Positions 23,880 to 35,248 of a stretch of DNA of 64,000 bases are shown piece after piece. The stretch is from Symsagittifera roscoffensis (lineage: Eukaryota; Xenacoelomorpha; Acoela; Convolutidae): NCBI RefSeq assembly GCF_963678635.1, contig NC_087071.1, positions 3,301,624-3,365,623 on the forward strand, given 5' to 3'. The notes under the pieces were generated by a model, which saw only the letters and a list, made by a program, of their open reading frames with translations, was not told the DNA's origin and made no database searches. The position numbers and the translations under genes were made by a program. Every line of letters begins with the position of its first letter. The stretch's first letter is position 1.

Positions 23880-25150
23880 TAATGACCCAAAATGCAATCA
23901 ACGCCTCAAGGGTTTCCGCAAACTTTTAATCAAATACTTTACTGCCTGTCATCAACATAACTACTTTTAGCCATTTAAAAAACTAAATACGATTAGTAGG
24001 GTCAAAAAGCAGTAAATATCTGAAATTGAATCAAGCTCTCAAACTTATAATTAAATTTTTAGGTGTTATAAATAATTTCATTTCAGAAGCCAGTAATCCA
24101 TTTTCCCGAACCAAAAACTAATCGATTCTTGTTATTTTCCACAAATATATAATCCAACTAATTATAACATTCAACAATTACAACCATTTCTGAACGTAGG
24201 TAAATACTAAAAACTTGAAAAACCCCTCATTATACACGAGTTCGAATTTAAATATTCTTCAAATTATTATGATTTTATATCAAGACTCGCAAAAGACTAA
24301 TTTACCGGATTGCAATCGATCCCTCAAATATTTCATGAAATTATCATTAATTATGCTGTGTCATAACCAAAGAGCATTCAATTAGCTGAAATGCAATCCA
24401 TCCATCTAAATTTCGGCAAATTTGGACATCTACCAAAAATTACTGATACAAAAGTAGTCAAAGAATGAGAACAATCCCTTCTATTTTCAGCGAAATTGTC
24501 ATAGAATATATACAAAATTCTTATTATTACTATCAGTCTAGGGCACGAAAAGAATTAATTATCCAGAATGCGATCAAATACTTCTTATGTTATCATTAAA
24601 ACTTTTATTTCAGGGGCTGCTGACCCAAAAAGCAGTCAATTCCTCTGGTTTTTTGTGAATCATTATAATCAAATAAATGGCTCATGATTTATAATTATCT
24701 TTACTGTTTCAAAGCCCACAAGTAGCTTATTATCCGAAATTCGATCAACCCCTGCGGTTTTCCCCAAATGCGTATTCAAATACATTTTTTAAAACAATAA
24801 TTATTACGATTTGAATGCCTGCAAGTACTTACTTAGCCGGAATTTAATCGAATACTGATCTTTTTCGTGGATATGAAATCAAATATATCCTAAGTTAACA
24901 TTAACTATTGTAATTCAGGATCCGAAAGTAATCAATTACCCGAAACGCAATCAATCTTGCCAGTTTTCCACAATTTTTAATCAAATGATTTTTTTAAAAT
25001 TATTATTTTAACTATTTTAAGACCTGCATGTAATTAATTAACCGGAATGTAAATGAACTCTCAAGTTTTCAGCGAATAAATAATCGAATAGTTCATGAGT
25101 TGCATATCTAACTATTATTTCAGTACCTCCAAGTAATACACTACCGAATT
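23880..25150 (+). repeat. Degenerate satellite array, unit about 100 bp, carrying splice-acceptor-like ends
   Basis: About thirteen diverged units can be followed by the core CCGGAATGCAATCAA-like block (for example near 23884, 24304, 24386, 24563, 24622, 24734, 24837, 24938 and 25042). The last five spacings are 112, 103, 101, 104 and 100 bp. Each unit runs core, then a GGTTTTCC-like block, AATCAAATA, a T/A-rich stretch, ATTATTTCAG-like, and CCTGCAAGTAATTAATTA-like. Several units therefore keep a pyrimidine tract plus CAG (about 24083, 24608, 24918, 25116). The last unit supplies the acceptor and first roughly 30 bases of the APBB exon at 25124. One stray unit lies at 17385. Confidence 0.75.
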
Positions 25151-25341
25151 CTGAGAAGTCTTCACCCTCTCATTTGTCTACCTTGGGAATCGGCAGAAGC
25201 AAGGGCGAATCAGTAGTCACTGGGACCAAATCAGAAGTGAACTTGAGGAAGTTGTCTTCTCGTAGTGTAAAGTCACACCAGGATGTTTGTTTTGATGAAC
25301 AGAATTTGCAAAATTCGTCGTCAGGAAAACAAAAACAAGAG
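25124..25341 (+). CDS. APBB exon, satellite-derived 5' edge, Ser-rich
   Basis: The acceptor is CTATTATTTCAG|TA and the donor CAAGAG|GTTAGT (phase 0). It encodes a Ser/Lys-rich, probably disordered segment (NTLPNSEKSSPSHLST, then SEVNLRKLSSRS). The first ten or so residues come from the last satellite unit. It joins in frame to the exon at 26914. Confidence 0.7.
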
Positions 25342-28300
25342 GTTAGTAAAAAAACTATTATTGTTTCGTTACAGCGAGCCTAGACGTCTGAAAACAGATT
25401 AAGATGTCTAATGACGATCTTCCAACTGTAGTCAAGTTATTAATACTATTATCTTAGCAAGCTGGTAAACAATGTATTACACAGAGGCGAAGCAGCGATT
25501 CGCACCACTTGCGATAAAATACAAAACAGAAATATGGTAAAAAGAGATCTATCTAACTAAATGAATGAAGCTAATTTTGAAAAAAAACATACCAAGTCAA
25601 TAGAATGTGAAACAAAAATCGAAAGAAAATTTACGAAGCGGTAACCAGGCCGAAAACACCAAGCATAAACCTTTTAAGCCGACAAAATTTTTTCAAGACT
25701 TACAAAAAAACTAAGTTTTCAAGCTCCTCTGTTCCTCAAAAACACAAGCACACAAACTTTTTTCGCTCCTCGAACGACGCAAAATGAGGCCACTGCGCCG
25801 ATTTATTATAGGGTGTAACCTATTAGGCCGGAAAAATGAAAATTCCGATAATCGAGATGCTAAAACACAGCAAACATAAAAAGGAAATTTCGAATGGGCG
25901 GCTATTTAAAATGCTAACATGCTCAAAATATGTCTGTTGTGGTAAAATTTCAACAGAGAATGAGTCAAACGAACGATGCTTCATTTCAGGAGATGAGTCC
26001 TGTGAACAAAATAATTTATTGAAAAAAATGGTAGCCGATTTCAAAACCATTACCAGTCGCAAGGGTAATGATTATTATCTAGTCTAAAGACAACCCACTT
26101 CTATAAATTACCCGCATTCAAACTGAGGATTTTTTGGAAAAAATTAAAATTCTTTATGTTTGATAGTTACAAGTTTAATAGTTGCGTCTTTATAGCAAAA
26201 AACCTCTGTTAAGAAACGAACATGGTACATTCGGAAACATGGGTCTTTTCTGGGATCTACTTAACAACCCAACTTGTTCAAGAAATGGGAAAGATTGTTA
26301 GGTCGATTAAACTTGTCGAATCTTCGACCAATCAGAACGCAGCAAAATAAGAAATCGTAATAGAAAGCTCTAGTTCTAATTTACTGTTTAATTTGAAGGG
26401 GCGGAGATTAGATAGAAGATACTATAAGGGGGATTGTTAAAATGACTCTTTTCCGGTTGTGCGGTGCTTGAAAAACCGCTGATACAAAAATTTATCGGTT
26501 GAAAGTAGCTGATACAGAAAGAAATCTGAAGCTTAACTTCAAACATATTTGCTGATTCAACGTTTTGGTAATTTTTGACCGCTAACAGAAAAGACTCGAA
26601 AACAGCGAGGTTAAAACTTTATGATTCCAGCTTAGCAAGAAAATTTAGCTTTTATGTTTTTCACATTATCGATTTCCTAATTGTATGTTTTTGTGATGAT
26701 TATCTTTGGTTATCACCTTGATTAGGTGATGATTATCTTTGAGTAGGAATCAATATTTACGAAAACAAAAAAGCCATTCCTCTGATATAATTCACATCGA
26801 AAGCTTAATATATCTGCTCTGCTAGATCATAAAAATAGGATTTACTGCAAATAAAACCCTATAAAAGGCTTGAAATACCATAAATCATCCAAAAATTTCT
26901 CAACTTTTTTTAGAAGCCTACCAGAAAATTATCTCTGCTCGGCCGAGCACTAACCAACACACGCAAAATTTCCCTCGGCAGCAAAAACCGAAAAGTATCG
27001 GCGCCAGCTCGACCCACAACAATGGATTTAAACGACCAGTTATCCAAATCTTACACCGCTTCTCCCGAAAAATCCCCTTCCAGAAATAATTCCTCGTTAC
27101 TTCTTCGAAAGATTTCTTCGGCTAAATACAAACTAACGAAGTCTTCAATGGAGTCAAATTCTATGGATAAAGAACCAGCAATGTGTAAATTTCATACGAG
27201 AATTATGAAATTTAGACGGAAGATGGTTTGCAATTGTAATGCACAAGGACCTAAAGTGTTCAACTCGGTGAGCGAAATGAGCAGAAGCGAAGACGTGAAC
27301 ACATTTTGTCCCAAGTGCAGTAAGCCTACTCAAATGTTAGCCTCAAGCTGTACTCAAAACGCATTCAAGTAAGTTCAAACATTTGAGAACGTCTAAGAAC
27401 TTCTTGAAAGCTTTTAAGAATTTAAGAGCCTTTCAGAATTTCTAGGGCACTTTTAAAAATTTAAGAGCCTTTAAGAACTCCTTGGAAGCTTTTAAGAATT
27501 TAAGTGCTTCATTTTTTTTGCAATGATTTAACTAAAAAACTGGCACTTAGCTATTAAAATCAAATGTCAGAAGCAAAAGGCATTTTTCAGTTAAATCGTT
27601 GAAAAAAAGATGGTTTTAATTTTAAAATTTCAACATCCAAGGACTTTCAAGGAAAGATTTAGTCCAGTTCATGAAAACTCGTCAAAATCAAATCTTGAAA
27701 GTCCTTGGATAATTTATGTTTCTTCAGTTCCGCAATCAAATCTTTCTAGTGTAATTTACATTAAGAAAAATTTTAAATATAACTAGAACTAATTTTGATG
27801 CATATTACATAAGAAAAAAAACATTGAAAAACATTGATTTTTATGCGCATATTGAAACCAAAAAAAATCATTTTTGAATTTTGAATTGAATTTTGAATAG
27901 AATTTTTGAATTGAATTTTTTATCGGACAAGATCTGACTTTCATCTGATTTTCTAGGCAATGCTACATGGTTGACAAACTGTTTAATGACGCAGTAATAC
28001 ACGAGAGCTTCGGGGCTAGATTTCTGGGAAAAGAGAGTCTTCCCAATTCAGTGATGCGAGACGCAAAGAGGAATACTGTGATTAAGACTCTGATGAAGAA
28101 GTTCGAGAAGGGACCGAAGGATCTAAGGGCATACCAGAATGTGTTCCTGTCTATTGAGGGTGAGCTGAAACAATGATTAACTCCAATCAAATTCCCCGCC
28201 TCAAATTACCACCTCAAGTTTACGCTTCGGCTCTCAAATTTTCTCAGTATCGAGAAAAACTGGCTTAAAATTTTTGATTTTTATTTCAATTTTGAGCGCA

Positions 28301-31300
28301 TAAAGCAAGCGCATAGAGCTGAGTAACCGGCTATCTTTGTTTTAAAAGCGATTTATTTTTTTCTCAAAAACTTTCAAACACAAAAGAAGGTTTTTAATCG
28401 TATTTTATTTCATTTTCTCAAGTAAACAACAAGAAAAATAAACAACAAGAAAAACAAATATGTAAATAAACAAACAATTAAAAAATCATGTTAAAAATAC
28501 AAGCAAAAAAGCAAGGAAGATCTTTTCCGATTTCAGGCGAGTCATTCATAGTGACCAATGTGATGACTAAAGAAACCATGTTTGCTCACTCTCTGGACAA
28601 TCTGCCTCTGTGGAGTGTCGGAGGGGCCAAGAACAAACTACTCGCTCTAGTCCAGCACCACAACCCCCCTTCCAGCAGAAAGGTGTCCGCCTCAAACCCA
28701 AATAATGGAAACCAGGGCGGAGGACATTCAAGGTCAGGATAGTTCTAGGAGCAATCGAAAATAGGGGCGATTTAGGGGGATTCGACCACCTCACCAACTT
28801 AAGGGTCCCCCCTTTGGTATTTTTAGGACATCCATTTCAAGCCGAACTAACATAATTTTTTGAGGCGATTTTGGCGCCGATATATAATAATTTTCAAAGG
28901 GAGCGCCGAAGTTTTTTGAAGATCCGCCCTCTCAAGAAAAATTTAGATCCACCCATGATCGAAAGGAACTTTCAAAATACTCAAAAAAGCTATATTGGTC
29001 ACTTCTAAGCCATTTTGTTCAGCAAACTAAAAATAATTAATACAAAAGTAGCAACCAATAGCGGATCTTCAAGTTCAGTTTCATTTAGAAAAGAACCATG
29101 TAATCTTTTAAACAACAGAAAAAAAATGGAACTTCAAAGAAACCTGTATTTTTAGCTTTCTAAGCAACTAAAAAAAATAATGAAACTAAAGAATAAGCTT
29201 AAAAAAAAATAAATTTCAGGTCAAAGTAACACTTAGCCAGTCAGGCTATCAGAACAAAAGAAATCCCTGTCAATCAAAAAAAATTCTCAAAGGCAACCAA
29301 GGCGCACAATCCAGGTCAATTTAGTTTTAAAAGCAATCAAGAGAAACTCCAAAAGCAGTTTAAAAAAACTCTGAGCGGTAGGCGGGTTGGGGGGGGGGGG
29401 GTTTAGAGCTTACTTAATCACTAGTAACCAGCAGTCTCATATCTTCCGGCTTGTAGTCGACAGCGTGTATCCTGCAATATTGGCAAAAAGGGTCGATTTT
29501 TTAGTACTACTAGCGGTAGGAGACTTCTACTTCCGTTAAGGGAATTATAGAGCATTAACATAAGGGAAACATCCTATGGCTTGACTGAAAACAAAAAAAG
29601 AGTAGGTTGAAAAAGAAGAAGGAAACCATGTCTAAAATTGTAAAGTGAAATCAGATTGGTATATTCTTTCTTATACTTCTTAAGAGTATAAAAAAAGAGT
29701 AAAAAACAAGAAATCAAAAAGTTATCCTCAAAGATTGATTTAAAGTTTTCAGAAGTTTTGAATCACTACTGAAATAGATTCAATACGATATATCGGACCA
29801 TATCTGACGTACCTGATTTTATGGTAACTGGGTCTTAGTTCATTCCGGGAGTATTCGTTACAACAAAGATCGGATCTAACTAACAATCTCCCCCCTTTCA
29901 ATTAGGAAAATGAAACAACCTTTTGACACAATAAAACCGAGCTACAATTGTTAAATTTTAATTACTTGAACTCCAATATGTTTTCGTTTTCACAGTTAAA
30001 AATGTTTTTTATTGCAGGGACCGTAAAGTCAGTTCGACTAGCGGCGACAACGACAAAGAGACTCCTCGAGGCAACAGCGAAGGCGCGGTGTCTACAACAG
30101 TGAAGAAAGTATCAGTTGGTGAAAATGGGGGAAGGGAGAGGAAATTGGGAAGAGGAAGTGACTCCCAGCAGTATAGCTACACTGTGTATTTCTTCAAGTG
30201 CGACGGCGATGCCAAAGGTATGCACGAAACGATAGTGAAAATGGTATATGAATTCAGAATAATAGCAGACCTTCAAAAATAGTCACAAGAATTGTATAAA
30301 TCTGAGAGAAAATGGTTGAAAAGATCAACCAAACTGTATCACTAAAATAACGAAAAATTACAGAACTTTGACGTGTTTTGCATCAAATTGCGACTAAATT
30401 AAAGTTGAAGAAATTGTTTCAAAACAAAATTAAGCCAAAACATTTTTAAAAAAAAAGAACGTCCAGGTTTTTTGAGTCGAAACTTGAAATCTGCTTAGAA
30501 AAAAAAACGCTTTCAAACGTCGCATTAAAAACAGAAGCGTAACAGTTTGCAAGATAGTATAAAAATTTCAGGCGTCGCCGAGGCACTGCAAAAATGCTGC
30601 ATGAACACGCGGAAAGCGATGAGAACCAGCGCTACGAACACACCTCGGAGCAGTCAGAATCACGACGGTCAAGGAACTCACCAACGCGTGTCAGTTCACA
30701 GTCTACACTCACACTCTCAAGGTCAAGGTCACAAATCATCTACAGGACAAATGACACAAGGTCAAGGTCACAGTGGATTGATGAAAAGGCAACAGGTTCC
30801 CAGTATAACTGTGACTGATCAAGGAACTCTGAACAGAAGGTCAATGCCAGAGAGAACTGCTGCTAAGAACTCGGGTCAGTTTTTTTTTTGAAAAAAAAAT
30901 TGTTGAACTTTAACGTGTAGTTGGGTTAGCGATTACAATTCGAAGCCAGTAACCCTTAGCAATACATGATCAAAAAAATTTTGATAAATTTCAAAATAAT
31001 TTTTCATCGATTTTTTTCCGCTACAATTTTTCAGTGGCGATGTTAATGGAAAATTTGTAAATAATTCAACATGAAAAATGTTGATCCTGATTTTTCTAAA
31101 AAAGTTACTTAATTTACGAATACGCGTCCTTGATTCCGCTACTGATTCAACAGATTTAGTTAAAAGCGCACATAAATAAAACAAGATACCAAATTTGTGT
31201 TTCCCAGATATGGATTTGGACTCCCACGGTGGGATGGTAGCCGAATCCACACCTAACTTACCAAGACGTGAAACGAACCACAACAACAACAATGATATTT

Positions 31301-32007
31301 ATCGAACAATGTCCCACAAGCCTACGTCACAAAGTCTTCGAAACACAGCCACGCAGTCGAGTTTGAACCAGATTTCGGATTCCGGTGAAAAATCAGGAAA
31401 GGTTCCTTTGAGAAGTGCCACATTTAGCCAAAGCGCAAATTCCATCCAGAAACGCCAGCGAACTATGAAAGAAGTTTACGAAGTCCAGTACAACGGTTAT
31501 GTAACAGCGACCAAAGCCGAGGGACTTGACATAACTAACTCGGCTATTACGCAACTTGAGGAAATATTACATAATATTTACTTCATTATTACGCCTGCGA
31601 ATATTACTATGCGTACAACATCAAATGAAACCTCCGAAAATTTGAATGACCAAAAAGAAACGCAAGAAATTGTGATCGAATGTAAATTGAGATATTTGTC
31701 ATTTTATGCGATTGGAAATGACATTAACAAACTTGCCTTTATTTGTGCTAATCCTGATGAGCAAATTGCACACCGATGTTACGTAATAACATGTAACTCG
31801 GGCGCGGGTAGAATTGCCCAATCGATTGAACGAGCTTGCAAAGCTAGAATAAACCACGCGAAAGCGTTCAGCTCTTTCGGAAAGCACGGGAAAATGTTCA
31901 CGAGAGGAGTCAAAAATGAATCCAAAAATAGTTCAGAGGAAAACGAAGTACCGGGAGAGCCCTCGAAACCAGAACCCGAAAATGATAATGAGGAAAATAT
32001 GCTTTGA
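25124..32007 (+). CDS. FE65-family adaptor (APBB) with two PTB domains, spliced gene
   Basis: Seven exons: 25124-25341, 26914-27368, 27957-28159, 28537-28732, 30018-30217, 30572-30874 and 31208-32007. Every GT-AG junction preserves phase and the frame stays open to TGA. With the candidate exon at 21611 the product is 796 residues. A divergent PTB1 (about 245-445) has FGARFLG, then LPLWSVGGAKN and TVYFFKCDGDAKGVAEAL, which line up with VWGVGSSKG and HVFRCDVPAKAIASAL of human FE65. PTB2 (about 618-750) has IECKLRYLSFYAIGNDI, matching GECRVRFLSFLAVGRDV. FE65 proteins bind the APP cytoplasmic tail through PTB2 and other partners through PTB1. Oddities are no visible WW domain, about 75 residues inserted in PTB1, a CNC/CPKC pair (residues 184-213) and a long Ser/Gln/His-rich linker. 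Which APBB paralogue it matches cannot be told, so no symbol is given. Confidence 0.88.
25480..25850. repeat. AGAGGCGAAGC / GCCGA repeat family copy
   Basis: Inside an APBB intron. It starts ACAGAGGCGAAGCAGCGATT. The later blocks AAGCGGTAACCAGGCCGAAAA, CTTTTAAGCCGACAAAA and ACTGCGCCGATTTA match 44150-44400. Related blocks occur at 37.19, 45.2-45.5, 48.53, 52.05 and 54.0 kb. It is non-coding. Confidence 0.55.
25836..26087 (+). other. Unexplained open frame in an APBB intron
   Basis: An 83-codon frame (ATG at 25836) contains LTCSKYVCCGKISTENES and DESCEQNNLLKKMVADFK. The composition is more protein-like than nearby chance frames. No acceptor or donor links it to the APBB exons, and it begins inside repeat-derived sequence. 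It could be a cassette exon, a small gene or chance. Confidence 0.2.
26254..26447. mobile_element. Palindromic MITE (GATCWACTTAAC family), intronic
   Basis: Begins GATCTACTTAACAACCC, has the internal block CGACCAATCAGAACGCAGC, and ends in a decayed GGGGGATTGTTAAAATGA. It is a relative of 3753-3948 and 43559-43764 and lies in the intron before the exon at 26914. Confidence 0.6.
26914..27368 (+). CDS. APBB exon with basic Ser-rich region and Cys pairs
   Basis: The acceptor is CAACTTTTTTTAG|AAG and the donor TTCAA|GTAAGT (phase 2). It encodes a basic segment with RKISL and RKVSA (kinase-site-like), then MDLNDQLSKSYTASPEKS, then CKFHTRIMKFRRK and a C-x-C ... C-x2-C arrangement (CNC at 184-186, CPKC at 210-213 of the 796-residue model). 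In vertebrate FE65 the WW domain lies in the region before PTB1; none is visible here. Confidence 0.8.
27375..27510 (+). repeat. Short imperfect tandem repeat in intron
   Basis: CTTTTAAGAATTTAAG, AGAGCCTTTAAGAACT and related blocks recur at roughly 30-40 bp spacing directly after the donor of the 26914 exon. Confidence 0.5.
27957..28159 (+). CDS. APBB exon, N-terminal half of PTB1
   Basis: The acceptor is GATTTTCTAG|G and the donor TTGAG|GTGAGC (phase 1). It encodes VIHESFGARFLGKESLP and LRAYQNVFLSIEG. This corresponds to the first strand and helix of a PTB domain, with FGARFLG in the place of the usual F-x-V-x-x-L-G. Confidence 0.85.
28537..28732 (+). CDS. APBB exon, middle of PTB1 and start of inserted loop
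   Basis: The acceptor is CCGATTTCAG|GC and the donor ATTCAAG|GTCAGG (phase 2). It encodes ESFIVTNVMTKETMFAHS, LPLWSVGGAKN and KLLALVQHH, then enters a Ser/Asn/Gly-rich insertion (RKVSASNPNNGNQGGG). Confidence 0.85.
28762..28957 (-). mobile_element. hAT-type MITE in APBB intron, reverse orientation
   Basis: A 196-bp element 29 bp after the donor of the 28537 exon. The ends are TAGGGGCGATTTAGGGGG and TTTAGATCCACCCATG, reversed relative to the 2263 copy. The flanks ATCGAAAA (28754-28761) and ATCGAAAG (28958-28965) form an 8-bp target-site duplication with one mismatch. Confidence 0.8.
28970..30017 (+). other. Intron with G13 run and a family A remnant
   Basis: A run of 13 G lies at 29389-29401. 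A reverse family A remnant (CAATACGATATATCGGACC) lies near 29780. I see no additional exon. Confidence 0.5.
30018..30217 (+). CDS. APBB exon, PTB1 insertion and last strand
   Basis: The acceptor is TTTATTGCAG|G and the donor GCCAAAG|GTATGC (phase 1). Most of it is a hydrophilic loop (STSGDNDKETPRGNSEG, then ENGGRERKLGRGSDS). It then returns to the PTB fold with YSYTVYFFKCDGDAK, aligning with the KCHVFRCD strand of FE65 PTB1. Confidence 0.85.
30572..30874 (+). CDS. APBB exon, PTB1 C-terminal helix and low-complexity linker
   Basis: The acceptor is AAATTTCAG|GC and the donor CTCGG|GTCAGT (phase 1). It starts GVAEALQKCCMNTRKAM, the C-terminal PTB helix. It then reads a Ser/His/Gln/Gly-rich linker with GQG(H/T) repeats (HSHSQGQGHKS, MTQGQGHSGL), arising from repeated AAGGTCAAGGTCAC DNA. 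Confidence 0.85.
31208..32007 (+). CDS. APBB last coding exon, PTB2
   Basis: The acceptor is TGTGTTTCCCAG|AT and the stop TGA is at 32005-32007. It starts with a disordered segment (TPNLPRRETNHNNNND), then PTB2 (KEVYEVQYNGYVTATKAEG, then IECKLRYLSFYAIG, CANPDEQIAHRCYVITC, RIAQSIERACKARI), and ends in an acidic tail. This is the best-conserved part of the gene and the basis of the family call. Confidence 0.92.
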
Positions 32008-32024
32008 ATGTAAGAACATGCTTT

Positions 32025-32085
32025 GAAGAAGAAAAAAAAACGAAAAAAAAAAACGAAAAAAAAAACGAAAAAATCAAAAAATGTT
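32025..32085 (+). repeat. A-rich ACG-punctuated tract in probable 3' UTR
   Basis: Four A-runs separated by CG, directly after the APBB stop. No clear polyadenylation signal is placed near it. Confidence 0.4.
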
Positions 32086-33149
32086 TGCTGTCATGAAATC
32101 ATCATGCTGTTGCTATCATTATAGTTTGAAAAAATAATTGATGCGAATAGTTTTTGCGGTTGCAATAATTTACAATATATTTTTTGCAGATGTTAAATAT
32201 TCAGAATTACAATATTTTCACATGTAGTATCATAATTTATGTGCTTGAAAATTTTTGATTTGAAATGATTTAAAACAATCTTTTCGTCATTTGTCTTTTC
32301 ATCTTTTCATACAGGTCGCAGAACCAGACAGGACCTTAAAAAAATTTCCAAAAAAAATTGAACAGCAAACAACAAATACTGCGAATGCAGCACGTGTAAT
32401 CAATTTCAAGACAATCGATCTTAAAAATTTACCTCGAAAACATTTTTTTTGCTGAAATGACTCCAAACTACTCTTTCTCAACATTGCCAAAACAATTAAT
32501 TTGAGCATCAGTTCGTGTTAATTTTTGTCAACTTTCAATTTTTCAGGACTATCTGTAAGTATATTGTTTATTCGGCCCAAAAAAGTGATTGAAGCCAGAT
32601 TTCAGCTCATTTAAACATAAAACAGATCTGCACTTGTAATTCGCATAAACAAGCAAACACAAATCTAATCTAAACTTCAGCAAAATTTAGAGCATCTCAC
32701 AAAAACTAAAGGTCGTTTAGGAACTCAGGAAAATCGAGAACAAAATGACTCAGGACTTTTATGGCATAATTTTTTCAGAATTTAATCAACTCTCTGATTG
32801 AATATTTTTGAAAAAATTAAATCAATTGAGTACTTGACTGATCCTGTAGTCACGTTTATTGAAAAAAAAACGAAATCAATTATCTTAGATGCTTTTCGTT
32901 TTTTGTCAGTGTGTAATTTGAACTTTGCCCCGAAAATCAAAAAAAAATCTGAAATGATTTATTGGAAAAACGAAACAAAAAAAATAAAAACTACTTATAT
33001 GACAACCCACTGCATCAACAATTGAAAATAAACTTGCGCGAGCATGAAAAAATCTTGTTAAAATAATAATTGGCGTTTCTGCGATTCGCAGAGGATCTAC
33101 GAAAGGCCTTGCAGTCTGTCTAAGCATAATTCGCTTATCTAATTTTCCC

Positions 33150-33370
33150 TAATTCCAGACACAGTTATTTTGTTGGGCGAAGCTCTTTTTCTGCGTTTTG
33201 CGACTCAACGCCGTTATTGCGCCTCGGACTTTCAAGTGATACCACTCTTGCAGCCGTAATCGGTCCGGCTGTCCTAGAGCTGATGCTAGAGGTCAAGTGA
33301 AAGCTCATCCTCACACACTATCATTGTCATGGCAGGGGATTGATTACACGATCTAACGATCACGAACTGA
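33150..33370. other. GC-richer island, unexplained
   Basis: This stretch is visibly less AT-rich than its surroundings. A CTAATTCCAG acceptor-like site at about 33161 is followed by 34 open codons (DTVILLGEALFLRFATQRR, then a TAA stop near 33262). It could be a terminal exon, an ncRNA or a repeat relic. I cannot assign it. Confidence 0.25.
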
Positions 33371-35248
33371 AATCCTTACAACTACGCTAAGTGCCTTTCG
33401 TTTATCCTGGATATTGCTTCCTGAAATCTTTAAACCTAAAAAATGTGCGTTGCCATAGATAAGAAAATTGGGGATACACTAAAATGTTATCTTGGCATCC
33501 AACAGCAGTTACTATCATTAAGTTCCGACTGCAAATGCGACATGGATAACCCCGCGTCATCTACCTCATTGTAAAGAAAAAATTGGTTAAAAATCGCCAT
33601 TTCCAAAAGACGAACAAAAATTCACTTCATCAAACAATTTCAGAAAACTTAAAAGCAATTTTGCTGAGGATATAGTTGTTCAACTAAAAATTTATGAAAT
33701 TTTGTGTTAAAGTTACAGAAAAAAATTCTGAATAAAAGACTGGTAGCATCTACCACAACTATCCATTTTTCAGACTTTTCTAATTTAAACAGCTTTGAGA
33801 AAACACCAACTAAAACTGTAGATTCCCGAATTGGAAGAATAACTTTTGTTAAATCATTTCTGTTACAGGAAAACTGAAAACTACCAGATCTGCTTTGATA
33901 ACCTCTAAAGTGCTAAGCTTTTCTAGCAAGAACACGTGATCAGAATAGAAAATAAAGAAACCAGATAGACATTAAAACATTTTTTGCAAACACGATTTAA
34001 AAAAAAAATCGAAAACTCTGACAAAAGCCATATCGTTTTGCCACTTCGTGCGTTGGGCTCAGAATTGCAATCCTGAAATATAGTCTGGTAGCAAACCACA
34101 ATTTTTCTTTTTTAAACAATTTACGTATAATCAATTAAGGTTTGAAGTCCCGATTATGAATGACTAGTAGAAAACTTGCACCAAGGTTGCTTCGCATTGA
34201 TTATTGAACAAGAAAAAGGCTTCTTATAAAATAAAAAAAAACAAGGAAACTCGATCTAACCGTAAAATAGACTGGGGGAATAAAACAGTCAGCCCATTCA
34301 GTAGCCCGTACATCTATCAGGCAATTTTATCAATCAATTTATCCAGAAGTAGGTTAACCAAACTCAATCAGTCTTTGTAAAACCATAAAACGTCATTTTT
34401 CAAAAAAAAAGGGCGGCCATATTTGCAAACAACGGTTGTAAAAAAAAATTGAAAAAAATCACAATAAGGTCAGATATCGGAAAAGAAGTTATTTTCTAGG
34501 CCAAATTTAGACCCCTGGGAGTACCGGTATTCTGAAAGCACCCCATTATAGATTTGATTACTTCTTGCTGGATGAAATAAAAGTTTGCCGAATAAAAAAT
34601 CAAAAAAAACTTTTTAATGGCGTTGCGAAAAAGGGAAAAACTATCGAGTTGAAGCATTGGAGCTCAATTAGAAATAGATGAAAACCGTAGATGACATTGG
34701 AAATTTGCATTCAATTGACCTTTGGAGAAGTTTTTTAGCATTCATCCAGAATAATCTATAGAGTTTACTACAGTAAACATTGCGATATATTGGCATTTTA
34801 ACATATTAACTTAGAGACGACTTCTTGATCATGTATCAAGGGAAACGCAATTTAAATATTGTATCGATTTATAAATTTAAATCATAACTATTCAAAACAA
34901 AAAAAACTGTCCTACAAAGTTTGATAACATCGAGTCAATTGCCATTCTGCGGTAAATCTAGGCGAACTCATCAGACAGCAATACAATATGCTCATGAACA
35001 TTTCCGAAAAACGACTCATCCTGTAAAATACACCGATTTTTGCGCTTTTAAACCGGTAAGACCAACATGAAAAGGAAGCTGGTACGATACAGCTTGACTT
35101 TCATGATTCTCAAATCAAATAACTGAAAAGATACATCACGCTGCTACTCAATTCTTCAAAAACCTGAACTTTGAACAATGCAATATTCCGACAACCGAAA
35201 ATGAGAACGTTTTATGTTTAGCCATGATTCAATTCATGACAGTTGGAA

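Noticed and set aside
23880-25150. CRISPR-like array
   Set aside because: Units are diverged along their whole length with no alternation of constant repeats and unique spacers. The genome is eukaryotic, so this is a satellite.
30933-31292. 119-codon minus-strand frame
   Set aside because: It overlaps the APBB last exon antisense and the AT-rich intron before it. There is no supporting feature.
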